This document shows, piece after piece, positions 7,845 to 16,442 of a stretch of 64,000 bases of DNA. The notes under the pieces are model-generated. The model worked only from the letters and a program-made list of their open reading frames with translations, was not told the DNA's origin and made no database searches. Position 1 is the first letter of the stretch; every line of letters begins with the position of its first letter. The stretch comes from Pseudoalteromonas sp. T1lg48 (GTDB lineage Bacteria > Pseudomonadota > Gammaproteobacteria > Enterobacterales > Alteromonadaceae): contig NZ_PQCC01000023.1 in the NCBI RefSeq assembly GCF_002964785.1, forward strand, positions 1 to 64,000, written 5' to 3'. Position numbers and translations under genes: made by a program.

Positions 7845-9647
7845 CTACTTATTCTTACCTTTGCCAGGCCCACCGCTGTTACCACCGTCCGATTGTAGTC
7901 TGACAGAAACATAAGCCGTCGAGCGGGTATTACCATCGGTAATGGTGTAGCTAAAACTGTCGTTGTTTTTAAAACGTCGCCCTGGTGTATAACGCAAGGT
8001 ACCGTCTGACAATAGCTCTACATTCCCTTTGCTAGGCTGTGTGATAGAGGTCACAGTAGCAGGAGCCTGCGCATCAACAATATCATTGGCCAGTACATCA
8101 ATAACTACCGACACCTTTGCACTTAGGGCTACCATATCGTCAACCGCTACCACCGCTGGAGTGGTCGTTTCATCGGCCACCACGGTATAACGCACTGCCG
8201 TTGCAGCACTATATGCTGAATCAGCACCGTGTGTTGCTTTAATTGACAGCGAATAATCTTTTGCTGTGGCGTCTTGAGATGAAGTCACCGCGATAACAAC
8301 TTGCCCAGACGCGCCCGGCGCTAAAGTTACCTGGTCGTTAGTTGCTTGCCAACCGAACGGCACCACAGTGCTGATATCGAAGCTGTTGCTGGCACAATCA
8401 GCGGAATCATTGTTGGTAATAGTCACCTGATACTGTACTTCTTTGCCCGCAAAAACCGTACTTCCTGTGATGGCCTGTGCATTGATGGAAGGCGCATTGA
8501 TGGCACAACTCACTTTATCATCGCCTGAATCGGAGCCGTTTAGGGTAACGGTCACCTCAGCCTGCGTACCATTTGCACTCTTGAGGCTGATCGTTGCACC
8601 CGAAAGAGGATCGGTATAAGTACCGCCAACCGGCATGGCTGGATCATACCAGTCATTCGAACCAGTAATCGCATAATATTCAGAGCCCATTTTAAAGTGA
8701 AGTAGATTGCTGCTGCGCTCATCACCTTCTAGCGCCGAGCGAATTACAATACCATCGGTCACATCACCACGATAGAAGACGTAAGAGCGCGCATCTAGAA
8801 AGTCGTCATAACCCACCGACTGGCGGTATTCAATATAAAACCAGCTCTTTTTACCCGTTGTTGGATCTATACCACGAGGCACCTTGATGGTCACAGGCTC
8901 ATTACCTTGCGTTTCATAGTTAGTAATTGCATAAGTACCACTTTGAGTCACTTCAATGGTTTTAGCGGCATGGGCGCCTTCCAACCAACCTAATTGCTCT
9001 TTTTGGAAGGTGTTGATATAGCCATTTGAGCCACCCATCACGTCATAGGTGTCACCATATTCACGTCGTGTACATTGGTCAGAAATTGGCTGTTCACCGC
9101 AATCTAGCGAACCAGAATGACGAAGCCCTAAGTTGTGCCCCAACTCATGAGCAATATTCATTGCAGAAAAGTTACCATTAATCCAAGCGCGTGAAGGCGT
9201 GCCTTGCATGGTTGCTGAGCCCGCGATACCACAAGCCGTCTTAGTCATCATATAAACGATACGATCATACTGATCTAATTGAATACCAGATGCGATGGCT
9301 TTTTGATCGGCGGCGTCACGCACGGCGCTTAAATCACACACCTGATTGGAAACAGGCAGTGTATACCAGCCGACGACCTGACCTGAGAACCAGGTTTGGC
9401 CGAAAGAGTTCTCGCGATAGAAATCATCTACCGTGTCAAATACCAGGCTATTGGCTTCTGCTGCGCTCATTGGCTGTTCATTTGGGTTTTCTTTGAAGTT
9501 CAGCAACATCACAAGCGTATTTTGTTGCCCCAGAGCGCCTTGAGCAGCTAACGCAGGCTGAACACTTTGAAGATACATGAACAGTACCAGTAGAAAAGAT
9601 AAACTCTTAAACATCCCTGCCTTAGTTATTTTAAGTTTTGCTGTCAT
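7845..9647 (-). CDS. Secreted metzincin-type zinc metalloprotease (M11/gametolysin-like)
   Basis: This is a 600-residue exported protease. A signal peptide (core about residues 14-31, cleavage after the ALA at 32-34) is followed by the catalytic domain with the zinc motif HELGHNLGLRH (His167, Glu168, His171, His177). A YGDTYDVMGG Met-turn follows (Met204). This HExxHxxGxxH plus Met-turn combination is the metzincin pattern and looks closest to the gametolysin (M11) family. A NEW3-like beta domain (about 395-480) and a cadherin-like/Big_9 domain (about 490-585, with VLANDI and FSYTITDGN) follow, then a Gly/Lys-rich tail. Met12 is an alternative start. The substrate is unknown; extracellular protein degradation is likely. 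Confidence 0.8.
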   Translation of the reverse strand: MTAKLKITKAGMFKSLSFLLVLFMYLQSVQPALAAQGALGQQNTLVMLLNFKENPNEQPMSAAEANSLVFDTVDDFYRENSFGQTWFSGQVVGWYTLPVSNQVCDLSAVRDAADQKAIASGIQLDQYDRIVYMMTKTACGIAGSATMQGTPSRAWINGNFSAMNIAHELGHNLGLRHSGSLDCGEQPISDQCTRREYGDTYDVMGGSNGYINTFQKEQLGWLEGAHAAKTIEVTQSGTYAITNYETQGNEPVTIKVPRGIDPTTGKKSWFYIEYRQSVGYDDFLDARSYVFYRGDVTDGIVIRSALEGDERSSNLLHFKMGSEYYAITGSNDWYDPAMPVGGTYTDPLSGATISLKSANGTQAEVTVTLNGSDSGDDKVSCAINAPSINAQAITGSTVFAGKEVQYQVTITNNDSADCASNSFDISTVVPFGWQATNDQVTLAPGASGQVVIAVTSSQDATAKDYSLSIKATHGADSAYSAATAVRYTVVADETTTPAVVAVDDMVALSAKVSVVIDVLANDIVDAQAPATVTSITQPSKGNVELLSDGTLRYTPGRRFKNNDSFSYTITDGNTRSTAYVSVRLQSDGGNSGGPGKGKNK

Positions 9648-10793
9648 CGCTACACCTGAAATAATTTATGTAAATAATTAAAATCTCAAATAAAACACCA
9701 AGAGAGACTTCAAAAAACGGCAAAGGTAGTGATTTCAGACAATAAAAACCCATGACTCATAAAAATGAGCCAAAAACTGAATGCTTTTATTGAGCTGCTA
9801 AATCACAACCAGAATAAAAAAGGCGGCATAATAGCAAGGAGAAAGGTCAAAATTCAACCAAATTACGGTGTGAAATTGAATAGATTTTCGCCAAGACTAA
9901 TTAAGCTAGCCACATCAATTACTTAAATTTAAGACTCAAATCTATAACGAAAACTTTTCTTATAGTTATAAAGCGCACTCGCTTGAACTGCATGGCTGAA
10001 TATGAAATAAAAACAACCAAATCAAAAGCTTAAGAATAGAAAAGGAGCATAAATATCATTAAGCAGAGAATCGACACTAGGTGTTAAAACACCTTTTTAT
10101 CCCGCCGAGACCCATACTGTTTTTTAGTGTGATGGATAATAATGCAACTAGATGAATGCGAAATGACTAAATTATGTTCAAAAAATAACACCCTGACATA
10201 GAAGAATTTTAAATTAAAAATAAAAGTCATCTTGTTAGGTTTTGCCAACCATTGCTCGTAGGGAACTGCCATTAGCTAATGCTTAGATGAACGCTTGATG
10301 CTCCGAACTGAAGACTGCATCATAAGTGCAATGACCCCGCCCTACGCCAAGATGCCACACGGTTGATTAGATAAAACAAAAACAGACAGAGTTGCTTGTT
10401 TAGGTTGTAAGTGAATGAATACGACGAACTCGGGCGACACTGAGAGTTCAACTCGCACTTAACTGTTATCGTATATAATCGAACCACAATGACCGATATA
10501 CATCGAATTAAATGGCGCCGACGCGACAAAAACAACCAATACAAGATTAATTAAGAATAAAAATATCAATAATATCAACAACCCAGATTATTACTAAAGC
10601 CAATTAGTAAAGACTGTTTTTAAAGTGAAGAAAGGGGTTTTTATAATTTAAAGCTAAATTTTTTTTGGTTTTAACTACGTAGTAGGTATTAGTGTTTAAG
10701 TTTATTATGGTATGAATAATCTACTGGCCATATTTAGAATGACTTTTTGATTATTTATTTTTTTTATGTTTTTTATTATAAATCGAAGGGAAT
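9648..10793. other. AT-rich stretch without recognisable genes
   Basis: About 1.15 kb between the metalloprotease start and the tRNA array. It is markedly richer in A and T than its surroundings, with homopolymer tracts near 10740-10790. The open frames in it (62 and 74 codons, near 10084-10272 and 10320-10544) show no family resemblance and no convincing ribosome binding sites. It probably contains the metalloprotease promoter next to 9648. The rest may be remnant or regulatory DNA. Confidence 0.5.
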
Positions 10794-10869
10794 TGGAGCG
10801 AGTAACGAGGTTCGAACTCGTGACCTCAACCTTGGCAAGGTTGCGCTCTACCAGCTGAGCTATACTCGC
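10794..10869 (-). tRNA. tRNA-Gly (GCC), copy 2
   Basis: 76 bases, identical to the other three tRNA-Gly genes, with encoded CCA. It is the last gene of the six-tRNA operon. Its 5' flank (10870-10930) resembles the flanks of the copies at 5861 and 11102, including TTCCATAA and a CTTCTNGCAGCT block. Confidence 0.97.
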
Positions 10870-10972
10870 GTTCCATAAAAGAAAGTTACCTGCTGTTTTA
10901 TAAAAAGGTTGCCTACCTTCTAGCAGCTTAACTATTCTGCCTTCCTAGGTCATTTGACATAGAGGAGTCAAA

Positions 10973-11059
10973 TGGTGCCCGGGGCCGGACTTGAACCGGC
11001 ACGCTGTTACCAGCGAGGGATTTTAAATCCCTTGTGTCTACCAATTCCACCACCCGGGC
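10973..11059 (-). tRNA. tRNA-Leu (TAA), copy 1
   Basis: 87 bases with encoded CCA and a long class II variable arm (CTCGCTGGTAACAGCG). The acceptor stem is GCCCGGG/CCCGGGC and the anticodon TAA lies within GGGATTTAAAATCCC. It is the same sequence as the copy at 11279-11365. Confidence 0.97.
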
Positions 11060-11101
11060 GGATGGTCGACTCAAGAGCCATACATACGAAGCGGAGGAAA
11101 T

Positions 11102-11177
11102 TGGAGCGAGTAACGAGGTTCGAACTCGTGACCTCAACCTTGGCAAGGTTGCGCTCTACCAGCTGAGCTATACTCGC
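11102..11177 (-). tRNA. tRNA-Gly (GCC), copy 3
   Basis: 76 bases, identical to the other tRNA-Gly copies. Together with the tRNA-Leu upstream of it on the transcript it forms a Leu-Gly unit repeated at about 306-308 base spacing, which indicates tandem duplication inside the operon. Confidence 0.97.
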
Positions 11178-11278
11178 GTTCCATAATGAGAAAGTTTCTC
11201 TGCTTAAATAAAGGATTCGCCTTTATCTTCTTGCAGCTGAAATCTTCCCGCAAATCCAATAACACAACAGTGTTAAAA

Positions 11279-11365
11279 TGGTGCCCGGGGCCGGACTTGA
11301 ACCGGCACGCTGTTACCAGCGAGGGATTTTAAATCCCTTGTGTCTACCAATTCCACCACCCGGGC
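11279..11365 (-). tRNA. tRNA-Leu (TAA), copy 2
   Basis: 87 bases, class II, anticodon TAA, CCA encoded. It is identical to the copy at 10973-11059 and third in transcription order in the six-gene operon, after tRNA-Cys. Confidence 0.97.
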
Positions 11366-11401
11366 ATCGGGTTGCTTGCGCATGTGGAAATGTTGAGAAA
11401 A

Positions 11402-11475
11402 TGGAGGCGGAACCCGGAGTCGAACCGAGGTGGACGGATTTGCAATCCGCTGCATGGCCACTCTGCCATTCCGCC
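11402..11475 (-). tRNA. tRNA-Cys (GCA), copy 2
   Basis: 74 bases with encoded CCA and anticodon GCA. Relative to copy 1 at 5751 it has C instead of T in the D-loop GGCCATGCAGC segment and C instead of T in the variable region. It is second in the operon after tRNA-Gly. Confidence 0.96.
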
Positions 11476-11484
11476 ATCAAAGTT

Positions 11485-11560
11485 TGGAGCGAGTAACGAG
11501 GTTCGAACTCGTGACCTCAACCTTGGCAAGGTTGCGCTCTACCAGCTGAGCTATACTCGC
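11485..11560 (-). tRNA. tRNA-Gly (GCC), copy 4
   Basis: 76 bases, identical to the other tRNA-Gly copies. It is the first gene of the operon Gly-Cys-Leu-Gly-Leu-Gly, with the promoter about 85 bases upstream. Confidence 0.97.
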
Positions 11561-11646
11561 ATCCTACGATGAGAAACTCTCACCTAACAAGAAGCTTGGC
11601 TTCTTGCTTCACTTTGATTGGGCTAGCGCCCTCTCAACACCGACGC

Positions 11647-11674
11647 ATTCTACAGAGATTATTAAACGCGTCAA
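11647..11674 (-). promoter_or_regulatory. Promoter of the six-gene tRNA operon
   Basis: On the minus strand TTGACG (11669-11674), a 16-base spacer and TAGAAT (11647-11652) precede a GC-rich discriminator (GCGTCGG), again the stable-RNA promoter pattern. It lies between pgsA and the first tRNA, so the tRNAs are transcribed independently of pgsA as well as possibly by read-through. Confidence 0.65.
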
Positions 11675-11739
11675 TACAAAAAATGTCAGTTTTGAATCGT
11701 TTGCTTAAAATTTATCTAAAACGGTGTGTAATTATACAT

Positions 11740-12291
11740 TTAGCCGTTATTGGCCAGTAAACTGTGACGTGCGGCCAGCAAATATTGCACCATGGAACCA
11801 AAGGTCAATAAGGTGGCAATATATAACAACACATAGCTTAAACTCACCATCCAGGGCTGGAACTGCCAAATCAAGCCGATAATGGCCAACATCTGCGCCG
11901 CAGTTTTAATTTTTCCCAACTGGGAAACCGCAACTTGACCGCGCTTACCCTGCTCGGCCATCCACTCACGTAATGCGGAAATAACGATCTCCCGGGAAAT
12001 AATAATAATCGCCGGTACCGTCATCCAGGCACTTTGATAATAGCTAACCAAAACCACAAGGGCAGCACTGACCATAACCTTATCGGCCACAGGATCAAGA
12101 AACGCGCCAAAGGGTGTAGACTGATTTAAACGTCGCGCCAGATACCCATCGAGTATATCCGTGATCGAGGCTAACCAAAATACAAATGCCGCTGCAAAAA
12201 ACGCCCATTGGTAAGGTAAATAAAAAATAACTAAAAAAATCGGAATAAGGCACAACCTGAAGGTTGTTAACGTATTGGGAATGTTCCACAT
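11740..12291 (-). CDS. pgsA: CDP-diacylglycerol--glycerol-3-phosphate 3-phosphatidyltransferase
   Basis: PgsA commits CDP-diacylglycerol to phosphatidylglycerol synthesis by forming phosphatidylglycerophosphate at the inner membrane. The 183-residue protein carries the complete CDP-alcohol phosphotransferase signature DGYLAR-x8-G-x3-D-x3-D at about residues 48-70, with four or five membrane helices around it. The length matches the E. coli enzyme (182). It lies 51 bases downstream of uvrC on the same strand, followed by the tRNA operon. This uvrY-uvrC-pgsA-tRNA order is conserved in many gammaproteobacteria. Confidence 0.96.
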   Translation of the reverse strand: MWNIPNTLTTFRLCLIPIFLVIFYLPYQWAFFAAAFVFWLASITDILDGYLARRLNQSTPFGAFLDPVADKVMVSAALVVLVSYYQSAWMTVPAIIIISREIVISALREWMAEQGKRGQVAVSQLGKIKTAAQMLAIIGLIWQFQPWMVSLSYVLLYIATLLTFGSMVQYLLAARHSLLANNG

Positions 12292-12342
12292 AACTACTAG
12301 GCGTTCTTAGCGTCTTCTTTTTATTAATATTCGCACGAAGGG

Positions 12343-14163
12343 CTATGCCTTGTCATGCAAATGGTTAAATATCTTTTCAGCCATGGCTTGGCTGATACCT
12401 GGAGCCTGGCTCAATTGCTCCCTTGTTGCATTCTTAACACCCTGCATTCCTCCTAGGTATTTGAGCAGCGCCTGGCGCCGCTTTTGGCCAACACCACTAA
12501 TTTCTTCCAGCACAGAACGGTTACGCTGCTTCTGTCGCTTATTACGATGCCCGGCGATGGCAAAGCGGTGGGATTCATCCCTTATATGCTGGATCAGGTG
12601 TAATGCCGGCGAATCGCTACTTAAATTCACGGTTTTACGCCCCGCATCGATTAATAAGGTTTCCAGACCGGGTTTACGACTGGTGCCTTTGGCCACCCCC
12701 ACAAGCAGCGGCTCTTTATCAAACGGCCAATCACTAAAAAATTCAACCGCTTGATTTAGCTGCCCTTTACCGCCATCAATAAAAATTACGTCGGGGATTT
12801 TAGTTTCATCCACCAGTTTGGAATAGCGTTTTTTCAAGGCAAAGGCCATGGCCGCATAATCGTCGCCTGGGGTTATACCGGTCACGTTAAAACGTCGATA
12901 TTGCGACTTGTTTGGTCCTTGTGCGTCAAAGACGACACACGAAGCCACCGTGTTCTCGCCCATGGTATGGCTGATGTCGAAACATTCCATACGGGTTATA
13001 TCATCGAGGTTCAGGGCATCTTTTAACAGCGCATAACGCTTGTTAATAGAATCCTGGGTGCTTTGCTTCACCTCCAGGCTGCTGCGGGCATTTTTATTGG
13101 CCAACTGCAGGTATTGGGCGCGCTCCCCTCTTTGCACCGTCACCAGCTTAACGTTAGACGATTTAAGCTCACTCATGGCCGCGGCCAGCTCATTTTGCTC
13201 GCTTATGGCAAAGGGTAAGATCAGCTCTTTAGCGATGCGGCCACTGGCTCCTGGGGTACAGTAATACTGGGCAATAAAAGAGGTTAGGATTTCATCGTCG
13301 CTGCTGTCTTTAGGCACCTTGGGATACAGGGTTTTGCTGCCCAATACCTTGTGATCGCGCACCATAAGGATATGAATAGCTATCAGGCCATTATGAGAAT
13401 AATAGCCGATGGCATCGAGCTCGGCGTGCTTTCCGGAGACCGATTGTTGCTCTTGCACCTTACGCAACAGCTGGATTTGGTCGCGGTACTTGGCCGCCTT
13501 TTCAAAAGCCAAGTTCTCGCTGGCCTGCTCCATTTTCGCCACCAACTCGGCGATCACCTCTTGGGATTTACCGCCTAAAAACTTACGTACGAAGTTTACC
13601 TGGGCGTCGTAATCTTCATCACTGACTTTGCCAACACATGGGGCACTGCAGCGCTTCAGCTGATACTGTAAACAAGGCCGACTGCGGGCCTTATAGTAAC
13701 TATCTTCACATTGGCGCACCGGAAACAACTTTTGCATTAACCTGAGGCTGTCCGATACCGCACTGCTGCTGGGAAAAGGACCAAAATATTCGCCCTTTAT
13801 TTTTTGGGCACCGCGATGGAATGCCAAACGCGGGTGCTGGTGCTTAGTTAAGAGAATATAAGGGTAAGACTTGTCGTCACGCAGCAGAATGTTATAACGC
13901 GGCTGATATTTCTTTATCAGGTTATTTTCGAGCAGCAAGGCCTCGGTTTCGGTATTGGTAAGGGTGACCTGAATATCGCAGATATTGCGCACCAAGACTT
14001 GCGTTTTGGTGTCTAGACCGGTTTTACGAAAATAACTGGAAAGGCGCTTTTTTAGGTTTTTCGCTTTACCGACGTATATCACTTGCTCTTCTTTGTCGAG
14101 CATACGGTATACGCCGGGTTCTTCAGAGACCGTTTTAAGAAACTGGTCAGCAGCAAAGGTCAT
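12343..14163 (-). CDS. uvrC: Excinuclease ABC subunit C
   Basis: UvrC makes both incisions flanking a DNA lesion in nucleotide excision repair after loading by UvrA and UvrB. The 606-residue protein starts with a GIY-YIG endonuclease domain (PGVYRMLD ... VIYVGKAKNLKKRLSSYF, about residues 16-45). A Cys cluster (CLQYQLKRCSAPCVG), a UvrB-binding UVR motif (about 200-235), the RNase H-like 5'-incision domain with CFDISHT, and C-terminal helix-hairpin-helix motifs (ISGVGQKRRQALL) follow. The length is close to E. coli UvrC (610). The gene begins nine bases after the uvrY stop, so the two form an operon. Confidence 0.98.
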   Translation of the reverse strand: MTFAADQFLKTVSEEPGVYRMLDKEEQVIYVGKAKNLKKRLSSYFRKTGLDTKTQVLVRNICDIQVTLTNTETEALLLENNLIKKYQPRYNILLRDDKSYPYILLTKHQHPRLAFHRGAQKIKGEYFGPFPSSSAVSDSLRLMQKLFPVRQCEDSYYKARSRPCLQYQLKRCSAPCVGKVSDEDYDAQVNFVRKFLGGKSQEVIAELVAKMEQASENLAFEKAAKYRDQIQLLRKVQEQQSVSGKHAELDAIGYYSHNGLIAIHILMVRDHKVLGSKTLYPKVPKDSSDDEILTSFIAQYYCTPGASGRIAKELILPFAISEQNELAAAMSELKSSNVKLVTVQRGERAQYLQLANKNARSSLEVKQSTQDSINKRYALLKDALNLDDITRMECFDISHTMGENTVASCVVFDAQGPNKSQYRRFNVTGITPGDDYAAMAFALKKRYSKLVDETKIPDVIFIDGGKGQLNQAVEFFSDWPFDKEPLLVGVAKGTSRKPGLETLLIDAGRKTVNLSSDSPALHLIQHIRDESHRFAIAGHRNKRQKQRNRSVLEEISGVGQKRRQALLKYLGGMQGVKNATREQLSQAPGISQAMAEKIFNHLHDKA

Positions 14164-14172
14164 AGGATTTGA

Positions 14173-14823
14173 TCAGTGATCGCTGTCGATATCGATCATT
14201 TTATGGCGAATCGCCAGGTGTGTCAGCTCCACATCACCATTTACCGCGAGTTTTTCAAATATACGATAGCGGTAACTGTTCACGGTTTTAGAGCTTAGAT
14301 TAAGCCGCTCGGCAATACTTTGTGCCTTATCACCCTTGGTGATCATCAGCATGATTTGCAGTTCTCGATCGGACAGGGTTTGGAACGGGTTTTCATCGGT
14401 GCGGCCGCTAAACTGTGCCAAGGCTATCTGCTGGGCAATTTCCGGGGCAATATAGCGCTGTCCTGAGTTAACGGCACGAATCGCATTGATCACCTCTTCT
14501 GGGCCCGCGCCCTTGGTAAGATAACCATGGGCGCCGATTTGCATTACTTTGCTAGGGAAAGGGTCTTCACAGTGCACGGTCAAGACAATAACCTTGACAT
14601 CGGGGCAATAGCGGCAAATTTTCTTGGTTGCTTCCAAGCCACCAATACCAGGCATATTCATATCCATAAGGACAATATCCGGCTCGTTCTGACGGCAAAA
14701 CTGCACCGCTTCTTCACCGGTTTTGGCTTCGCCTATCACCTTAAAGCCACGAACATCATCAAGAATACGTCTAATTCCAGTACGTACCAGTTCATGATCG
14801 TCTACTAGTAATACATTAATCAA
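14173..14823 (-). CDS. uvrY: BarA/UvrY two-component response regulator (GacA/SirA)
   Basis: This is a 216-residue NarL/FixJ-type response regulator. The receiver domain has the acidic pocket DD8-9, phospho-acceptor Asp54 and Lys104. The C-terminal LuxR-type helix-turn-helix begins near LSDRELQIMLMITKG (about residues 150-205). Its location directly upstream of uvrC is the conserved position of uvrY/gacA, whose product activates CsrA-titrating small RNAs and thereby carbon storage, motility and secretion programmes. The partner sensor kinase BarA/GacS is not in the window. Start and length agree with E. coli UvrY (218). Confidence 0.93.
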   Translation of the reverse strand: MINVLLVDDHELVRTGIRRILDDVRGFKVIGEAKTGEEAVQFCRQNEPDIVLMDMNMPGIGGLEATKKICRYCPDVKVIVLTVHCEDPFPSKVMQIGAHGYLTKGAGPEEVINAIRAVNSGQRYIAPEIAQQIALAQFSGRTDENPFQTLSDRELQIMLMITKGDKAQSIAERLNLSSKTVNSYRYRIFEKLAVNGDVELTHLAIRHKMIDIDSDH

Positions 14824-14891
14824 CGGGGTTACCCTCTCTAGTTACGCCCAAGCGACTCCTTGTTGCCCGAGCGTACCTGTAAACACCTTAC

Positions 14892-16043
14892 TCAAGCCTC
14901 TGTTTTAACAGAAAAACGGTCAACCCACAATGCTATGATGCCATCGCCGGTAACATTACAGGCAGTGCCAAAACTGTCTTGAGCTAAATACAGGGCAATC
15001 ATAAGCGCAATCGCCGCATCATTAAAGCCCAACATGCTGGTCAAAAGACCTAAGGCTGACATTACCGCTCCACCTGGCGCACCAGGCGCGGCGATCATCA
15101 CAATACCCAGCATAAACACAAAGGGTAGCATCTCGGTTAAACCGCCCACACTCATGCTCGGCGACAACGCCATCACCGCCATGGCACAGGTCACTATGGT
15201 GATAGTCGAGCCTGACAGGTGAATGGTGGCACACAAGGGCACGCTGAAGTTGGCAATATTCTCTTTTACGCCATTGTTTTTACTTGCCTGCAAGGAAACC
15301 GGAATGGTAGCGGCACTGGACATGGTACCCAGGGCGGTTAAATACGCCGGCAGCATGTTTTTAATAAGCTCTAACGGTGAGCGACCAAGCATGATACCTG
15401 TCCCCACATACAGCACGGTTAACCATAACCAGTGCATGATCAGCGCAATGGCCAATACCACGGCAAAGGTTTGCAAGGTCGAGGCTACGGTCCCGGCCAC
15501 CGTCATATCGGCAAATACACCGGCAATATACAATGGTAGTGCCGGAATAATCACCCGTGCCAATAAGGCATCGATTACCTCACGACCTTGGTCAACAACG
15601 GTTTTAAGCTCGTTCAACTGACGCTGGCTGATGGCAATACCAAAGGTAAAAGCGGTGGCCAGGGCCGTCATCACGCCCAATAAAGGTGGGATTTCAATGT
15701 CTATAAAGCTTTTTAGGGCACTTTCTTCTGAGCCAGAAAAACTGATGTTGCCGCTTAGGTGCGGCGCCGCCCAAATCATCACCAGGGTCGCCAGGATACC
15801 GGCTATCACCGTTGAACCATAGGCAAAACCCACGGTTTTACCCAACAAATGGTTTGCTCCACGGGGAAGCCCGGCAATGCCCGAACAGATGTAAAACAGG
15901 ATGATCAAAGGAATGGTAAATCCAATCAACTCACCGATCAGGGTTTTCACTGTGTACAACACGCGAGCGACTAGCTCAGGCGCGAAGGCGCCAATGATAA
16001 TCCCTAGCAGGATGCCGACAATCAATTTAACAATAAGCTTCAT
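14892..16043 (-). CDS. Dicarboxylate/amino acid:cation symporter (DAACS family)
   Basis: This 383-residue polytopic membrane protein resembles the sodium:dicarboxylate/glutamate symporter family. It has the long N-terminal helices, a serine-rich loop with AALGTMSSAATIPVSLQASK, and the conserved C-terminal segment LAQDSFGTACNVTGDGIIALW that lines the substrate and cation site. It is shorter than GltP/DctA (about 430), which is common for the compact subgroup found in marine gammaproteobacteria. The gene is monocistronic. Likely substrates are acidic or small neutral amino acids or C4-dicarboxylates; the sequence does not decide. Confidence 0.85.
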   Translation of the reverse strand: MKLIVKLIVGILLGIIIGAFAPELVARVLYTVKTLIGELIGFTIPLIILFYICSGIAGLPRGANHLLGKTVGFAYGSTVIAGILATLVMIWAAPHLSGNISFSGSEESALKSFIDIEIPPLLGVMTALATAFTFGIAISQRQLNELKTVVDQGREVIDALLARVIIPALPLYIAGVFADMTVAGTVASTLQTFAVVLAIALIMHWLWLTVLYVGTGIMLGRSPLELIKNMLPAYLTALGTMSSAATIPVSLQASKNNGVKENIANFSVPLCATIHLSGSTITIVTCAMAVMALSPSMSVGGLTEMLPFVFMLGIVMIAAPGAPGGAVMSALGLLTSMLGFNDAAIALMIALYLAQDSFGTACNVTGDGIIALWVDRFSVKTEA

Positions 16044-16150
16044 AACGATGACTCTAATTTAACAATGCCGATGTTTTACCATCTTTTAACACTTATGTAC
16101 GCATAAATCCGATTAATCACCCATCGGATGAACAAGGATTATACAAACCA

Positions 16151-16252
16151 ATGCCTAGATGGTGCGCAAAACGACCCCGACGGCCATCCCACAAATACGA
16201 AATGAGCGCTCTAGCTGAACTGGCAAAACGGCTAGGCATGCACCAGACTTAA
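16151..16252 (+). CDS. Possible 33-residue basic small protein
   Basis: The frame beginning at ATG 16151 encodes an Arg/Lys-rich N half (RWCAKRPRRPSHKYE) and an amphipathic helix (SALAELAKRLGMH), ending with TAA-TAA. It lies alone in the 400-base gap between the symporter and cysK genes. There is no clear ribosome binding site, and imperfect inverted repeats (GCCTAG/CTAGGC) overlap its ends. It may be a real small protein, a gene remnant or chance. Confidence 0.2.
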   Translation: MPRWCAKRPRRPSHKYEMSALAELAKRLGMHQT

Positions 16253-16339
16253 TAAATCTTGCCCATTCGGTTAGGGATAAGTAATAGAATTAAAGCGCCG
16301 GATATATAAAAAATTTTTTTATATCCCGTTGTTATAACC

Positions 16340-16364
16340 GATTGGCTATATCTTATAGCCAATC
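16340..16364. promoter_or_regulatory. Perfect palindrome upstream of cysK
   Basis: GATTGGCTATA, TCT, TATAGCCAATC is an 11-base perfect inverted repeat about 78 bases upstream of the cysK start. There is no T-run after it, so it is more likely an operator or leader hairpin than a terminator. CysB sites are less symmetrical, so the binding factor is unknown. Confidence 0.45.
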
Positions 16365-16442
16365 TTTCCTTTAGTTTTGCGCTTCAAAGAGTAAAGTGAA
16401 GGCATTACCGAATAGACGGTCACATTTAGCTAGGTACTGAAT

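Noticed and set aside
10084..10544. Two short minus-strand frames in the AT-rich region
   Set aside because: No family match by eye, no ribosome binding site and odd composition; kept only as part of the gene-poor stretch.
10928..11572. Several 60-75 codon frames across the tRNA array, and similar ones at 5698-5925
   Set aside because: They are translations of tRNA genes and their spacers; the repeated peptides arise because the tRNAs are repeated.
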